Below, in pieces: positions 37,270 through 49,700 of a stretch of 64,000 bases of DNA. The translations under genes were made by a program, and so were the position numbers. The stretch comes from Abelmoschus esculentus (taxonomy: Eukaryota > Streptophyta > Magnoliopsida > Malvales > Malvaceae): assembly GCA_035048815.1 (NCBI GenBank), contig JAUCBN010000035.1, positions 14,210,501 through 14,274,500 of the forward strand, read 5' to 3'. The notes beneath the pieces are model-generated. The model was given only the letters and a program-made list of their open reading frames with translations. It had not been told where the DNA came from and ran no database searches. Every line of letters begins with the position of its first letter. The first letter of the stretch is position 1.

Positions 37270-38735
37270 ATTGATTTTTAATTGTTTTAGTACGACAAAG
37301 ATATATTAATACCCATTTGCTTACTAAAACTTAATGTGCTTGTAAACCCCAAAAAAGGTTTTGATACACTTAACAATCTTATCATATGGTTAACGTATTT
37401 TTAAAGATTTGAGATTTCAATATTTGACAAGATAACGATAAAAAATTTATTATAAAAGATTTATTGATTCTAAGTATATTGTAACGGTATAGTGGCAAGC
37501 ATATTGAACCGATGATTAAAATATTAATTTCAAGTAAACAAAGCGTATCGGTACGGTGAAGTCGTTATTGAAACCTTTGTCTTTTTACAAAATTACAAGT
37601 ATAGTGGTCAAAATCTTTGTCGATATAACAAAGCCCGTATTTATATGACTAGAGCAATTTTGATAAAATTGAGTTTAAAAATACTTAGAAAAAAAATTAG
37701 GTTCAAATTTTTAACTTAAAAAATTTAAAGTTCGAACTCCTATCATTTGTAAGTCTTTTTTACTACTTAAAAATTTATTTAATTTTGCAAACTAATCTTT
37801 CAAAAATATTGTTATATCAAAATTAATTTTAATTTTGTAAAGATGCTTGATATAAAGATGCTCGATAAGGCATGATTTTTAGTATTATAAGTGTTTCTTA
37901 GTAGGAATATCCATGAATTTGATCAATTATTCTCTATACTTTGTAAGTAGACATACATATATGTTGACCTAAAATACATACTTCGTTTGAAATTGTATTA
38001 TAGGTTCTTTTTGTAGTTTTTTATCGTCATCACAAGGTTTATCTCTCACTAATGAATTCATTAATTAATTTTTATTTATTAATTAATTAATTTAATACAA
38101 TAATATTAACTTAATATTATTAATAACTTAATGATGAGATTTATTATATTTTTTGCGTGTCTGTGTAAATTTGTAGTAGGCATGAATTCTCTCAATTTAT
38201 GTCTTACAATGCAACTTGTTATATAAAATCAATATATTAAATATAATATGAAATGAGATAAAAAAGTGCGATAGAAATAAAAATCTATAAATAAAGTTTG
38301 GTTTTAATTCCATAGATAACATGGATATGATATTACCTATAATAATAGATAAATCAAAGACTCAAATTTTTTATTTATTTGCTTTCTATTTTAAAAATAG
38401 GTTGGTTGAACTTAAAAATCCCTTCAATGAATAAAAATAATAATCCAATTGAATACAGATAGTACCAACAAAACCAAGTACTAACCACCATATTTTATTA
38501 AATTAATAATCAACCTCCCGTTGAAGATCTATTTTATATTAGATAAATTTTAGAAAAAATTAACATATTTCACTTCATCATATTAAGGGAATAAATCTTA
38601 CGACTTTTATTCTTAGAGTTTTCACGATTGAAAAAAAAAATATAAAACTTATTTCTTAAATCATCGATTTGTTATTGGAAATAGTCTTTTTCCCGGACAA
38701 GATACCTAATATTTACAACACTTTAATAGTTAAGG
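37270..38735. other. AT-rich intergenic DNA
   Basis: No coding frame or structured repeat that I can support. Composition is very AT-rich with short ATTAATT runs (38050-38110). Confidence 0.5.
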
Positions 38736-38739
38736 GTGA

Positions 38740-39068
38740 AGATTCCACTCCAAATCCAAGAGAAGTCAGTCCAACACGGATGAGGACATCCACCTCGTCA
38801 AGTCAATTTCATGGTTCAATTTCAGTTCTCAGTTCAACTTTAAGTATAGTCAGTCCAACTATGATGAGGAAATTCACCTCGTCAAGTCAAATCTCATAGC
38901 TCAACTTCAGTTCTCAATCCAACTCCAATGTTAATCAATCTAACAAGGATGAAGACATCCACCTCATCAAGTTAATCCCTTAGTTCAAGTCCAGTTCTCG
39001 GTTCAAATTCAAGGGTAGTCAATTCAACTCGGATGAAGACATCCACCTCATCAAGTCTATGTCATAGC
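38740..39068. repeat. Degenerate ~90-bp tandem repeat
   Basis: At least four units share the phrase ACACGGATGAGGACATCCAC then CTC(G/A)TCAAGT and CAGTTCTC (about 38775, 38860, 38945 and 39030), spaced roughly 85-95 bp. It abuts the point where the gypsy pol sequence breaks off (39070). Confidence 0.65.
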
Positions 39069-40094
39069 TCATCATCTATTAAGGGTACAACAATAGATGA
39101 TAACCCCTTGATGAATCGTCTATAATATTCGGCTAAACCGAAAAAATTTTTGATCTCACCAATGTTCCTCGGAGGTCTCCAATCAAGAATGGTTTGGATA
39201 TTTTTGGCATCCACTTGTATTCCTTTTGATGAGATGACGTGGCCAAGGAATGAGACTTTCGACAACCAGAACTCATATTTAGAGAACTTTGCATACAATT
39301 GATGTTCTCGGAGAGTTTGTAAGACAATTCAAAGGTGTTCAACATGTTCCTCCCTATTTCGAGAATAGACAAGTATGTCATCAATGAAGACGATGATAAA
39401 CTTATCAAGATAAGATTTAAAGATTCTATTCATGAGGTCCATGAATGTTGTTGGAGCATTGGTTAGGTCAAATGGCATTACGAGGAACTCAAAGTAACCA
39501 TAGCGAGTTCGGCAGAATGTCTTGGGTACATCTTCTTCTTTTACTTTCATCTGATAATACCTGGAGCGGAGGTCAATCCTTGACAATATTGTTGTATCCT
39601 TAAGCTAATCAAGCAAGTCTTCAATTGCTTATAATCCTTGAAAACAAGTCTTCGATTCTTGGCAATGAATATTTTTCTTTATTGTGAGCTTTTACAATTG
39701 TCTATAATCTATACAAAGTCTCATCATGCCATCCTTCTTCTTCACGAATAAGATTGGAGCACCCTAGGGAGATGCTAGGTCTAATGAAGCCTTTATCCTG
39801 GAGCTCCTAGAGTTGCTTCTTTAATTCATTTAATTCGATTGATGTCATTCTATAGGGAGTAATGGACACTAAATTCGTCTCAGGCTGAACTTTTATCCCG
39901 AGCACCACTTCTCTAGTGGGAGGAAAACCAGGGAGTTCCTCAGGAAATACATTCACGAATTTGAATACAACAAAGATTTCAAATAAGCTAAATTCATATT
40001 CATCTCGCAGTACCATAGCAGCAAAGATGGAAGGAAGCTTCTGATCGATTAGGAGAATTGACTCCTTACCCAAGCCCTTTAGATATAATCTCAT
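39062..40094 (-). pseudogene. Gypsy reverse transcriptase remnant
   Basis: Pieces in order: 40094-39807 (region before RT, VFPEELPGFPPTREV), 39586-39329 (RT palm: SRIDLRSRYYQMKVKEEDVP, YFEFLVMPFDLTNAPTTFM, and the catalytic FIDD) and 39298-39062 (FLGHVISSKGIQVDAKNIQT..., thumb). Frame changes separate them. RNase H does not follow. Confidence 0.8.
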
Positions 40095-40097
40095 ATT

Positions 40098-40775
40098 CTA
40101 ACAATCAATCCAAGCTTCGTGTTTCGCTAACCAGTCTAACCCCAATAGAATGTCAAATTCACAAGCTGGTAGCACAAATAGATCAATTCGAAAAGGAATG
40201 TTTTGAATTATGATCGAAGAATCTTTACAAACAAGATTAATATTCATTAAGCATCCTATGGTGTTTGATACTACAAGATTCCTAGCAATAGTTTTAGGCT
40301 TCAATTTAACTTTCATCAGCATAGCAGAGTATATAAAAGAGTTAGTTAATCCCGAATCATTCAAAGAATAAGTAGGACTTGAATTTAACTCAATCACACC
40401 TGCAATTACATCGGGAGATTCTTCATCTTTTTTTCTCGTACATGATAAATCCGAGCAGGTGCCCGAGAATCCTGGTGGGTAAGAGCATTAGAATGTTGCC
40501 CTTTACTCTACCTTGATTCCCAGATTGAACTTGTTTAGGGCCTCTGTTTCTGTTAGATTAAGTAGAATTATGGTTAGTACAAGACTTAACAGTAGCTTTA
40601 TTAGGATTCTGGGGCAATCCTTAATAAAGTGATCGACTTCACCACAAATATAGCATAATTTCATCTGTGTACAATACTGGTTGTGATGGAGCTTTTGATG
40701 GAACTTAGAGATATGAATCCTTTCAATTTTCCCCGTCCTTTGAATATAAGCAACCGGAGCTAAAGATCTATCCAT
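40098..40775 (-). pseudogene. Gypsy gag zinc knuckle and protease remnant
   Basis: 40775-40503 carries a CCHC zinc knuckle, CYICGEVDHFIKDC. 40397-40098 is the second half of a retropepsin (FVLPACEFDILLGLDWLAKH). The catalytic D-S/T-G is not visible because of the break between them (about 40400-40500). Confidence 0.7.
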
Positions 40776-41270
40776 CAGTTGTGGTTTCAGAATGTAATAA
40801 CTTTTTTGAGTTGAAATGTTAGTAGTTGAGCTTTCCTGATGATACTTGACCTTTTTATTGGATTTTCACTATTGTTTGTCATCCCGTTTTGTTTCTTATC
40901 TCTTCGATTACCACTCTCTTCTTTTCTCAGCTGCTTTTATTTTAACCTCTATTGCAATGACCTGGTTCATTAGATGCTGGAAATCTTTAATCCCCAAGGC
41001 CGTAAACATATGACTCAGTTTATCACTAAGACCGTCAGTGAACTTGCGATATTTATCTTCCTTAATCTTTATGTACTCCGAACCGTACTTGAAGTACTTG
41101 CAAAACTAAGCAACATACTGTTCAATGGGCTTATTGACTTGTTTCAGGTACAAGAATCGATTTCTGCGCTCGGTTAGGTACTGTTCACTGACAAATTTCT
41201 TTTTGAATTCTTTCATAAAGAATTTCTATGTGATCGATTTGGCTGGAGCTGTTAGAGTAGTTGTTTCCCA

Positions 41271-41727
41271 CTAGTTCAAAATCTCATCATCGAGGAGAGA
41301 TATGGCACACTTGAGCTTGTGTTCATCTGAACATCGTAATTTTTTTGTCAAAATCTGTGTAAGTACATTCAAGCCAGTTTTTTGCCTCCTCGAGCTTTTC
41401 ATCAATCTCAATAGTAAATGTGAAAGCTCTGAATCGAGCAAGCTTATCAATAGGAGCTCTGTTTGGTGTAGCAGCAAAGGCAGGATGATCTTGCCTAAGA
41501 TTAACTATAAGCTGATCTAACATCTCCTTCATGCTAAGGAGACATTCTTGTTGTACATTCCGAATACCCAAAATTTCTGGTTGAGGAGCAGGTGGTACTG
41601 GATGTTGAGGTAGTTGTGGTGGAAGGTTTGGTTGCATCCCTACACAGTCTCCTTCGTTTAAGGAGACCAAATGACTTTCATCGCCCCAAGCTAATCTTGT
41701 TTCAAACATTCTACAATTATCAAACAA
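41271..41727 (-). pseudogene. Gypsy gag remnant
   Basis: A Pro/Gln-rich N-terminus (NLPPQLPQHPVPPAPQPE) is followed by the start of a retrotransposon gag domain (AKNWLECTYTDFDKKITMFR). After a frameshift near 41330 it goes on as CSDEHKLKCAISLLDDEI. Degraded gag sequence continues weakly to about 40850. Confidence 0.65.
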
Positions 41728-42089
41728 TAAATATTTTAGGTAAGCAAGAGCACAAACATATACGGTATATAATTCTTAGGTGGTATAGTTTAATCCTATA
41801 TGATTCATAAATATACAAGCAGTCCTAGAATTAATGCTTAAGCTTTTATAGCAATTAAAATATAACACCCCTATCTCGGTTTAGTAGATAGGAGTGTTAC
41901 CCATGCTTTTCTAAGTAAAGCAAGAATCATCAAATCATACATTGATATTTTAAGCCAAATTCTTTATTATTGCAATTGAGACTTAGTCTAAAATTTGGAC
42001 TCATTTTAAACTTTAATTCACTCTTAAGGACTTCTAGCATAAATTTTGAAACCCCAAGAACTTTACCCTTAAAAAACTTGAGTAGAAAG

Positions 42090-42445
42090 CCAGCGGTATC
42101 GATATACCTATAGGATAGTATCGAAACGACTAGTATCGAAACACATTCCTTTTGTTTCGATATGCTAACACGATAACTTAAGGCCATGAGAACATACTCG
42201 TATCGGTACACCTATATGGGATATCAATACACGATCCTATTTCGATACGCCCCTAAAAAGGTATCGAAACTATTTGCTACTGGAAACCTTAGTATTGAAA
42301 CGCCCAACAAGGGGTACCAATACGATTTACTACTAGAATTTTAGGTACCGAAACACAGGTTAGGCGTTCTGAAACGCCTACCTTTCTTGTCTAAGATTTT
42401 TCTCTAAGGTATCGATACGCCTACCAAGGGTATCGATACTCCTAC
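42090..42445. repeat. Cluster of ATCGAT/TCGAAAC palindromic words
   Basis: GGTATCGATA, GTATCGAAAC, TTTCGATAC and close variants occur at least ten times in about 350 bp, many as near-perfect palindromes of 10-12 bp. Spacing is irregular, so this is a motif cluster, not a strict tandem array. Confidence 0.7.
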
Positions 42446-43009
42446 ACGAAATTGCATGTTTTGAGCCTCTAAATATTTAGAATTCTATCAAAAAATCCAA
42501 TCATTCAACTCAAGTCATTCTTACACTCTAAGGGCATAATCTAAGCATGTTTGGACGCTATGAAACAAGCATACAATCATGTTCATTAAACCAAGCAAGA
42601 TCAAGATTATATATAAATATCCATTGTGTTAACTTAATTTTAAGTATAACCTTGTCATATTTTTACATGCCAATAAACTTTAATCAAAATATTTACATAC
42701 CGACTCAAAAACCAACATATACAAACTTCATAATCACAATGTATGTCATGCTAACTCTAAAATTAAGCCACCAACTCTAGGAATTAACAAAATATACAAA
42801 ATGCCATATTTTTCTTGTTGTTTGTGCTTGCCTCCTTGAACAACCTTAGTTTAGCTATTTTTCTTGAGTACTTGATGTTTTGGGAAGTAAGGAAACAAAA
42901 GAGTAATAAGTACTTTGAGTACTTAGTGAGGTAGTTCCTAGAACTAAGCAATTAAGCATTTCATTAAGCAAGTAACAAAGTTATACAAACAATTTATGCT
43001 TACAAAACA

Positions 43010-43135
43010 AGACATTCAATATATACATACTTTCAAATTAAGCATACAAGGTTTATCATGCTTTCAACCAAATTATATACAATATAGACATGCTTTCAAA
43101 TTAAGCATACAAGGTTTATCATGCTTTCACTCCAT
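43010..43135. repeat. 63-bp tandem duplication
   Basis: TTTCAAATTAAGCATACAAG at 43031 recurs at 43094; the copies extend through GGTTTATCATGCTTTCA. Two units, nearly identical in the core. Confidence 0.85.
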
Positions 43136-45248
43136 TCATGTCATCTTATATTTCAAGGATCCAAATTCAATAAGGTACTGAAACATGATCATAAATCATG
43201 GCAAATACTAAGCATAGGAATTCAAGTGGTATATAACAAGAGGGTACCAATCCATATTCAAATTTTATAGCCTTTTACTTGTATAGACACCTTGGTTTTT
43301 AGTTAGGACAAATATAATTGGGTTATAAGTGGGTACACAAAGTACCTAGCAAGTTGATATATATATAGTATCTAAGAAAGTGTCCATGACACCACAAGTT
43401 GTACACAAGGTACAAGTACACGAAATACTATCAAGTCGATACACAAAGTACCTAGCAAGAAGGATGACTTACCATCCAAGACAAGTAGGTGGCTTACCAC
43501 CACAAGAGAACTCAATACCCTAGGCATGTCTTTCTACTTAGGACCAACTAGCAACCAAAGATTTATAGTTCTTTTATAGTCAAGTCTTTCATATTTCAAG
43601 TATCAAACATGGCATTCCATGAAGAAAATATAAATGGATGAATAAATTACCTTACTTACCTTGCAAACAACATGTTACATCATGTTTTAGTTTTTCCAAG
43701 CCGTACAAACGATTATGTATTTAAACAATCCATGCAAACAAGTATAACTAGGTTCATAACATTCATTAACATCTAATTTGACATGGCAACAAACAAGTTT
43801 TAGCAAACAATTACTCATACTTCTCATAATTTAATCGAGTAATTAATTAGTCAAGTTTCATGGCAGTTTAAACATAAAAAGGACTGGTTGGGACCTAGGT
43901 CCCAACCCTAAGTTAACTATATTCATTAATACTCCAAGTTATTAAGGATTGAGAATGGCGATTCCTTTGCTCTTACTTCTTGCAAGTTCTAATTCTTTCT
44001 CCTCCTCACTTTCAACTCCCTTTTGATCTTCTAACATCTCGAACAAGAAGAGAAGCACGTCATTATAATTTATTTAAAGTAAAACAATTTGCAAACTAAC
44101 TGCAAAATAGTTTCTGCTCGGTAAAGGACAACTTGACTATCCTTCACTAAATCCATCATATCTCTTAGCATACTTATTAAAATTGTACATACCTTATACC
44201 CTTAGAAAGATAAAAAGACCCTCTAGGTGACCATTTTAGGCCTGCAATTTAAATCTTAATCGTTTGGTACCAGCTTTAAGCTAAAAGTAGGACAGTTATG
44301 ATTCAGGACAGACTGAACCACTTATTTTAATTTTCTTATATCTTCCATTTTATAACTCCAATTGAGGTGCCATTTTTTTTCAATTAAATTAGACCCATAG
44401 AAGTGTTAGACTGTTATTTTTCAGTCTCAAATTTCAATTATATCGACCTAGGAAATTTTTCAAAGTTGCTGCTCAGAAAAGAGTGTTCTGGGCAGGCTTG
44501 GCTAACTTAAATTTCATGGGTATAAACACTAACCAAAGCTTTATAATTCACTTGTTCATGCTTCAAAAACCATATTTAAGCTACAAATAACATAATCTAA
44601 GCTCCTAACAATTTAAATCAACACCAAACTTAAAGAAAGAACAAGAACATTACTTAGCTTCCAAATTTGTCCACTAGCACAATATAGTTTCTCCCCAAGT
44701 TTAGTTTGCTCCTATAAATATTTTGATAGCTAAGAATCACTCTTAACTCACTAATTTTTTGACTAGACGAAGAAAAATTTTGAGAATGGCTTCCTCCTCT
44801 AGATTTTCGACTATGAAGATAAACCAAAAAAAAAGATGAGTTTTGGTCTTCTATTTCTCTCCCCTCTCTCTTTTCTTTATTTTTACCAATAAAATTAATC
44901 TTAATAATCATTAAATGACCAGCCCTCTTCTTTTTTTTGTTTAAATAATGGAATCGCAAACATGTGACCTTCCAGTTACATGCAAGCCTTGGTTCTTTGT
45001 TTCTGTTTTAATTGTATCCTTATTTTAACTTTATACTTTTTTTAGTTCAATTAAGTCCTAAATTGGTTAATTAACGTAACATATGACATTCTAATTCTCA
45101 ATTAACTAATTTATTTCTTTTACTTCAAGTTAATCTTAATCTTAATTTGCTTACAAGAATTAATTTCATGAAATTCATCTTTAATTTCATGTTACAAGCT
45201 CTTAATCTTTCAATTGATTAATTCAATACTTGTTCAATTAATGCCTTA

Positions 45249-45364
45249 ATTAGTATTATTTCTAGGCCCGATTTAGGGTGTTACATAGATAACCTTTAAT
45301 AATTTGATTAGTCTTACTTCTAGACCCGATTTAGGGTGTTACAGAGATAACCTTTAATGATTTG
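45249..45364. repeat. 58-bp tandem duplication at LTR end
   Basis: ATTAGTATTATTTCTAGGCC (45249) and ATTAGTCTTACTTCTAGACC (45307) begin two 58-bp units that each contain the LTR terminus GGGTGTTACA and the flanking AGATAACCTTTAAT. The duplication crosses the LTR boundary. Confidence 0.85.
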
Positions 45365-45778
45365 AGTGAAAAAAAATCTGTGATGCATTTCTTTAATTAT
45401 TGAATAAAACAGATCAGGTTGTTATTACATAGATATCTGCCTCATGGTCGCCAGTTTTCTGTTTCCTACTATGAGGAACTTTGTTATTAGACCTTTAAAT
45501 ATGCGATGGATCATGCATTTCCTACTATGAGAGATTTCATGACAGTTTCATAAATATATGATGACTATAGAGCTTAAGGCATGTCATAGATTGCGAATTT
45601 CCTCTAACATAACATGCTGAAATTATTATCAAATAACGTTTTGATTTGTTCTTTTAGAAAATTTTGTACAATGTTAGGAATGCTACATTGAGTTTCTGCA
45701 ACACTTTGATCAAGAAAAGATTGATCTTCAACAGTTGAAGTTAGAGCTTGACCTGAACTCTGTTTTGAATCACAAGTA

Positions 45779-46071
45779 TGTAACAGTATGGAGGGTGAGA
45801 AGTAGAAAGAAAAGAGATATATTGACTAGGGAAATTGATTACAAAATATTTCATGCCCTTTACTATCTACTATATCGTAACATAAATACTAAAATTTGCT
45901 GGGAATAGACAAAAAGATTAATAGCAGACAAAGTCGGTTAGGAATTTTGGTGCTCGTTTCTCCCTTGTTCCCTGACGCTTCTCTGGCAAGTTTGTTGCTG
46001 AGTCATGCTTGGCGTTTTCCTCTCCTAGTTGGCTGGTGCTTGTTGCAGCATTCTCAACTTTGCTCGTGACA
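45779..46071 (-). repeat. 3' LTR of the complete gypsy
   Basis: 293 bp, same ends as the 5' copy. 154 bp of it (45918-46071) overlaps the C-terminal end of the pol reading frame, so the pol stop codon (45918-45920) lies inside the LTR. Confidence 0.95.
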
Positions 46072-46745
46072 TTACCTTCCCCAAATTCAGGAACCTTGTC
46101 CTCAAGGTTTGAGGCAACAATTTTCTGGACACTTTCTTCTATACCAACATCCAAAGGCAGTGGCGTAACTTGTTCCAATGGTTGTCCCCTACATGGCTTA
46201 AGTTGTGACACATGAAAAACGGGATGAATACGCGATGTTTCCGGCAGCTCCAGCTTATACGCCACATGTCCCACACGTTTGAGTATCCGATATGGGCAAA
46301 AAAAAATACGGACCAAGTTTCTGTTGTTTTCTTTGTCGCAATGAGATTTGTCGATATGGCTGTAGGCGCACCCACACCCATTTTCCTTCCTCCAGTTCTA
46401 CCTCTCGACGGTGCTTATCGGCTTGGTGTTTCATTCGCACTTGAGCTCGTTCCAAGTTTTGCCTCAATTCCCTTAACATTGTATCCCTATCTTGCAGCTC
46501 TTTTCCCAATTGGTCATGTTTCGAACTTCCCTCCATGTAATCAATAATTTTGGGAGGTTCTCTTCCATACAAAGCTTTGAAGGGAGACATTCCTGCTGAT
46601 GTTTGATAGGCAGTATTGTACCAATAATCTGCCCATGGCAAGTATTTTTCCTATTGTCGAGGTTTGCAACCAGTTAGGCATCGTAAATACATTTCCAAGC
46701 ACCTATTTAAGGCTTCGGTTTGGCCATCCGTTTGGGGGTGGTAAG
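45918..46745 (-). pseudogene. Integrase C-terminal part of the gypsy pol, out of frame
   Basis: Past the first frameshift the integrase continues through a TAG in place of a conserved Trp codon (about 46652), then an open part with ADYWYNTAYQTSAGMSPFKA and LYGREPPKI. A second frameshift, in the run of A near 46300, leads to the last piece, RVGHVAYKLELPETSRIHPV and FHVSQLKPCRG. A chromodomain usually follows this point in related plant elements, but none is recognisable; instead about 85 Ser/Thr/Glu-rich residues run through the polypurine tract into the 3' LTR and stop at 45918. Confidence 0.85.
46072..46082 (-). other. Polypurine tract of the complete gypsy
   Basis: The minus strand reads GGGGAAGGTAA directly upstream of the 3' LTR, the expected place for plus-strand priming. 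It lies inside the pol reading frame. Confidence 0.6.
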
Positions 46746-49700
46746 GAGCTCATTCTCAATTCCGTCCCTTGCAATCTAGCCATTTCAGTCCACAACTCAC
46801 TCATAAAAATCTTATCCCGATCACTGACCATAGAACGCGGAATGCCATGTAACTTGATTACCCCTTGTATCAGCAGCTTGGCTATATAAACACTATCAAA
46901 ATGTTTAGGAAGAGCAAAAAAATGCCCATATTTTGTTAGGCGATCCACTACCACCAGAATTGCTTCTTTACCATTTGACTTAGGTAACCCCGTGATGAAA
47001 TCTAATGATATATCCTCGAACACCTGCTCCGGAATGGGCAAGGGTTGAAGGAGCCCCGCAGAAACTAAGCTATCACTCTTCATGCGTTGAAAAACTTGGC
47101 ATTCTCCAACAAATTGACGTACCGCCTTCCTCATGCCCTTCCAATAGAAATTTGCCGCTAAACGTTGAAATGTACGCAAGATCCCCGAGTGTCCCCTAAC
47201 TACGGAACTATGAAACTCTCGAAGTAAGACTGATCGTACATTCTCCTCCTTTGGCACCATTATCCGCCCCTTCATCAATATTAGTCCTTCATTGTCACTA
47301 AATCCCGTGTAGCCATTGGTTCCCTTTTGAAGTTGCTCTCTAATCTCACATAGCTCTTTATCTTGTCGGATGGCCCTTCGAATATCCTCAACAATTCCAT
47401 ACACCACCCTGCTGAAATCCATCAGTGTTGTGTTTGCTTTCCTTGATAGTGCATCCGCTACCGAATTAAGTTTTCCGGGACGATATCGAATATCAAAATC
47501 GTAGCCGAGCAATTTAGACAACCATTGTTGTTGTTCGGGTGTTTGTATGGTCTGTTGAGTAAGTTCCCTTAATGATTTTTGATCCGTGAGAATAACAAAT
47601 TTTCTCCCTAAGAGGTATTGTCTCCACCTCCTAACAGCCTGCGTTATTGCAAACATCTCTCGGTTGTAAGTTGAAGAAGCTTGCATACGAGAACTAAGCT
47701 TTTGGCTAAAGTAGGCTATAGGTCGGTTATCTTGGCTTAACACTGCCCCAATACCGACTCCGGATGCATCCGTCTCAACCATAAATGTCTTCTCAAAATA
47801 AGGTAATCTAAGGATCGGGGCTGAACACAATAGTCTCTTCAATTGTTCAAAAGCTTCTTGAGCAGCCTCTGTCCATTCAAAACTCTCCCCTTTTTTTAAC
47901 AAATCTGTTAACGGCGAAGCTACCGTAGCGAAACCTTTAATAAACCGTCTATAGTACCCTGCTATCCCAAGAAATTCACGTACTCCCCTTACTGTATTGG
48001 GTGTTGTCCAGTTTTGAATCGCCTTTATCTTACTCGGATCCACCGCTAAACCTTCATGTGATACCAAATGGCCTAAGTACTCGACTACTTCTTGTCCAAA
48101 CGTGCACTTAGTTTTCCTAGCCACAAATCCATGGTCCTTTAACACTTGAAGAACTACTCGAATGTGTGACAAGTGATCCCCCCAACTCCTGCTAAATATT
48201 AAGATGTCATCCAAGAATATCAACACAAATTTCCTCAAGTATGGCCGAAAAATCTCATTCACCGTGGCTTGAAAAGTAGAGGGGGCATTCGTAAGGCCGA
48301 ACGGCATTACGAGAAATTCATAATGCCCCTCATGTGTGCGAAATGCCGTCTTTGGAACGTCGTCTAGCTTAACTCTAATTTGGTGGTATCCTGCTAGAAG
48401 ATCCAATTTAGAAAAATATCGAGAACCTCCCAATTCATCAAATAATTCATCCGCTGTGGGGATAGGGAACTTATCTTTGATCGTGATGGCATTGAGGGCT
48501 CTATAGTCGACACAAAATCGCCAAGTACCGTCTTTCTTTTTGACTAGTAATACGGGCGAGGAGAAGGGGTTGGTGCTTCTTCGGATCAGCTGCTTTTCCA
48601 GCATTACTTGAACCTGGCGTTCAATTTCACCTTTCTGAAAATGAGGGTATCGGTATGGCCGCACATTGACTGGCTTCTGCCCCGGTTCTAAGTGGATAGC
48701 ATGATCATTTTCTCTGGTTGGGGGCAATCCCTTTGGAGCAGCAAAGACCATTTCAAATTCTTGTAGGAGCTGTAAAATGTCCTTCCTCTCTTCCCCTTCC
48801 TCCCACTCTATTTCCTTATGCATTTGCAAGTGAAAGAAACTAGCAACCGCATTAGTATCGTGCAATCGACGTAAGGAATTCAATTGTATTGCTTGAGGTC
48901 CAGGTGTAGTTTCCCCTTTCCACCGATGTTCTTTTCCTTCTTGTCGAAATTCAAATGTGAGTTGCCCAAAATCCATAATAATTGGACCCAATGTTGCCAT
49001 CCACGCCACCCCCAACACCACCTCGGTTCCCTCTAGCGGTAATACATAAAAATCGGTGATTAATTCCGTACCTTGAACGGTTACTCTTAAGTCTCGCACA
49101 CATCCCTCACTCTGTAATTTTGCTCCATTCCCCACAAGAACTCTAAAATTAGTTGTAGGGGTCACTGGTAAACCCAAATGTCTAGCCACTCGAGATTGGA
49201 TGAAGTTGTGGGTGCTCCCCCCATCAATTAGGATCCTTACCTCCTGCCCCTGGATCTGCCCTTTCACCCTTAATGTGTTCGGAGCATAGCACCCTGCTAG
49301 TGCATTGAAAGACACCCATGTTTGCTCTCTGGTCCCTTCTTCGCACTGTAATGCAACATGATCCTCTATACTCTTTTCGCTATCCAACTCCTTTTCTCCC
49401 AATTCATCGTCCATCAAAAACAACTGAGGCTCCTTACACTTGTGGCCCGGCATGAACTTCTCGTCGCAGTAATAACACATGCCCTTCTCTCTTCTAGCCT
49501 GTGCTTCGGCGGCCGACAATCTTCGAGGAGTACTAGTGTTGATATGAGGAGTTATCGGCGCAGGTGGGGGTCTTCCTGGTAACCCTTTTGGGTTATTTAG
49601 AGACACGTTTGGTGTAGGCAGTAGGGGTGGAAGTTTGGACCCCGTTCTGCGGCTCAACATTCTCCTGGCCTCATTGTGTTTTGCTTCATGGAACCGAGCT

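Larger units (their letters stand above)
39062..45343 (-). mobile_element. Ty3/gypsy element (Del/Tekay-like), truncated
   Basis: On the minus strand: long 5' LTR (45343 or 45285 to 41861), gag (41727-41271), zinc knuckle, protease and RT (to 39062). RNase H, integrase and the 3' LTR are missing; the sequence instead runs into a tandem repeat. Every coding part is broken by frameshifts. The 3.4-kb LTR with TAACACCCC...GGGTGTTACA ends suggests the Del/Tekay chromovirus branch; without the chromodomain this is tentative. Confidence 0.75.
41861..45343 (-). repeat. Long LTR of the truncated gypsy
   Basis: Left (inner) end TATAACACCCC at 41861; right end GGGTGTTACA at 45285, with a 58-bp tandem copy of that end up to 45343. 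No convincing primer site is seen left of 41861. Inside are a cluster of GTATCGATAC-like palindromes (42090-42445) and a 63-bp tandem pair (43010-43135). No genes. Confidence 0.6.
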
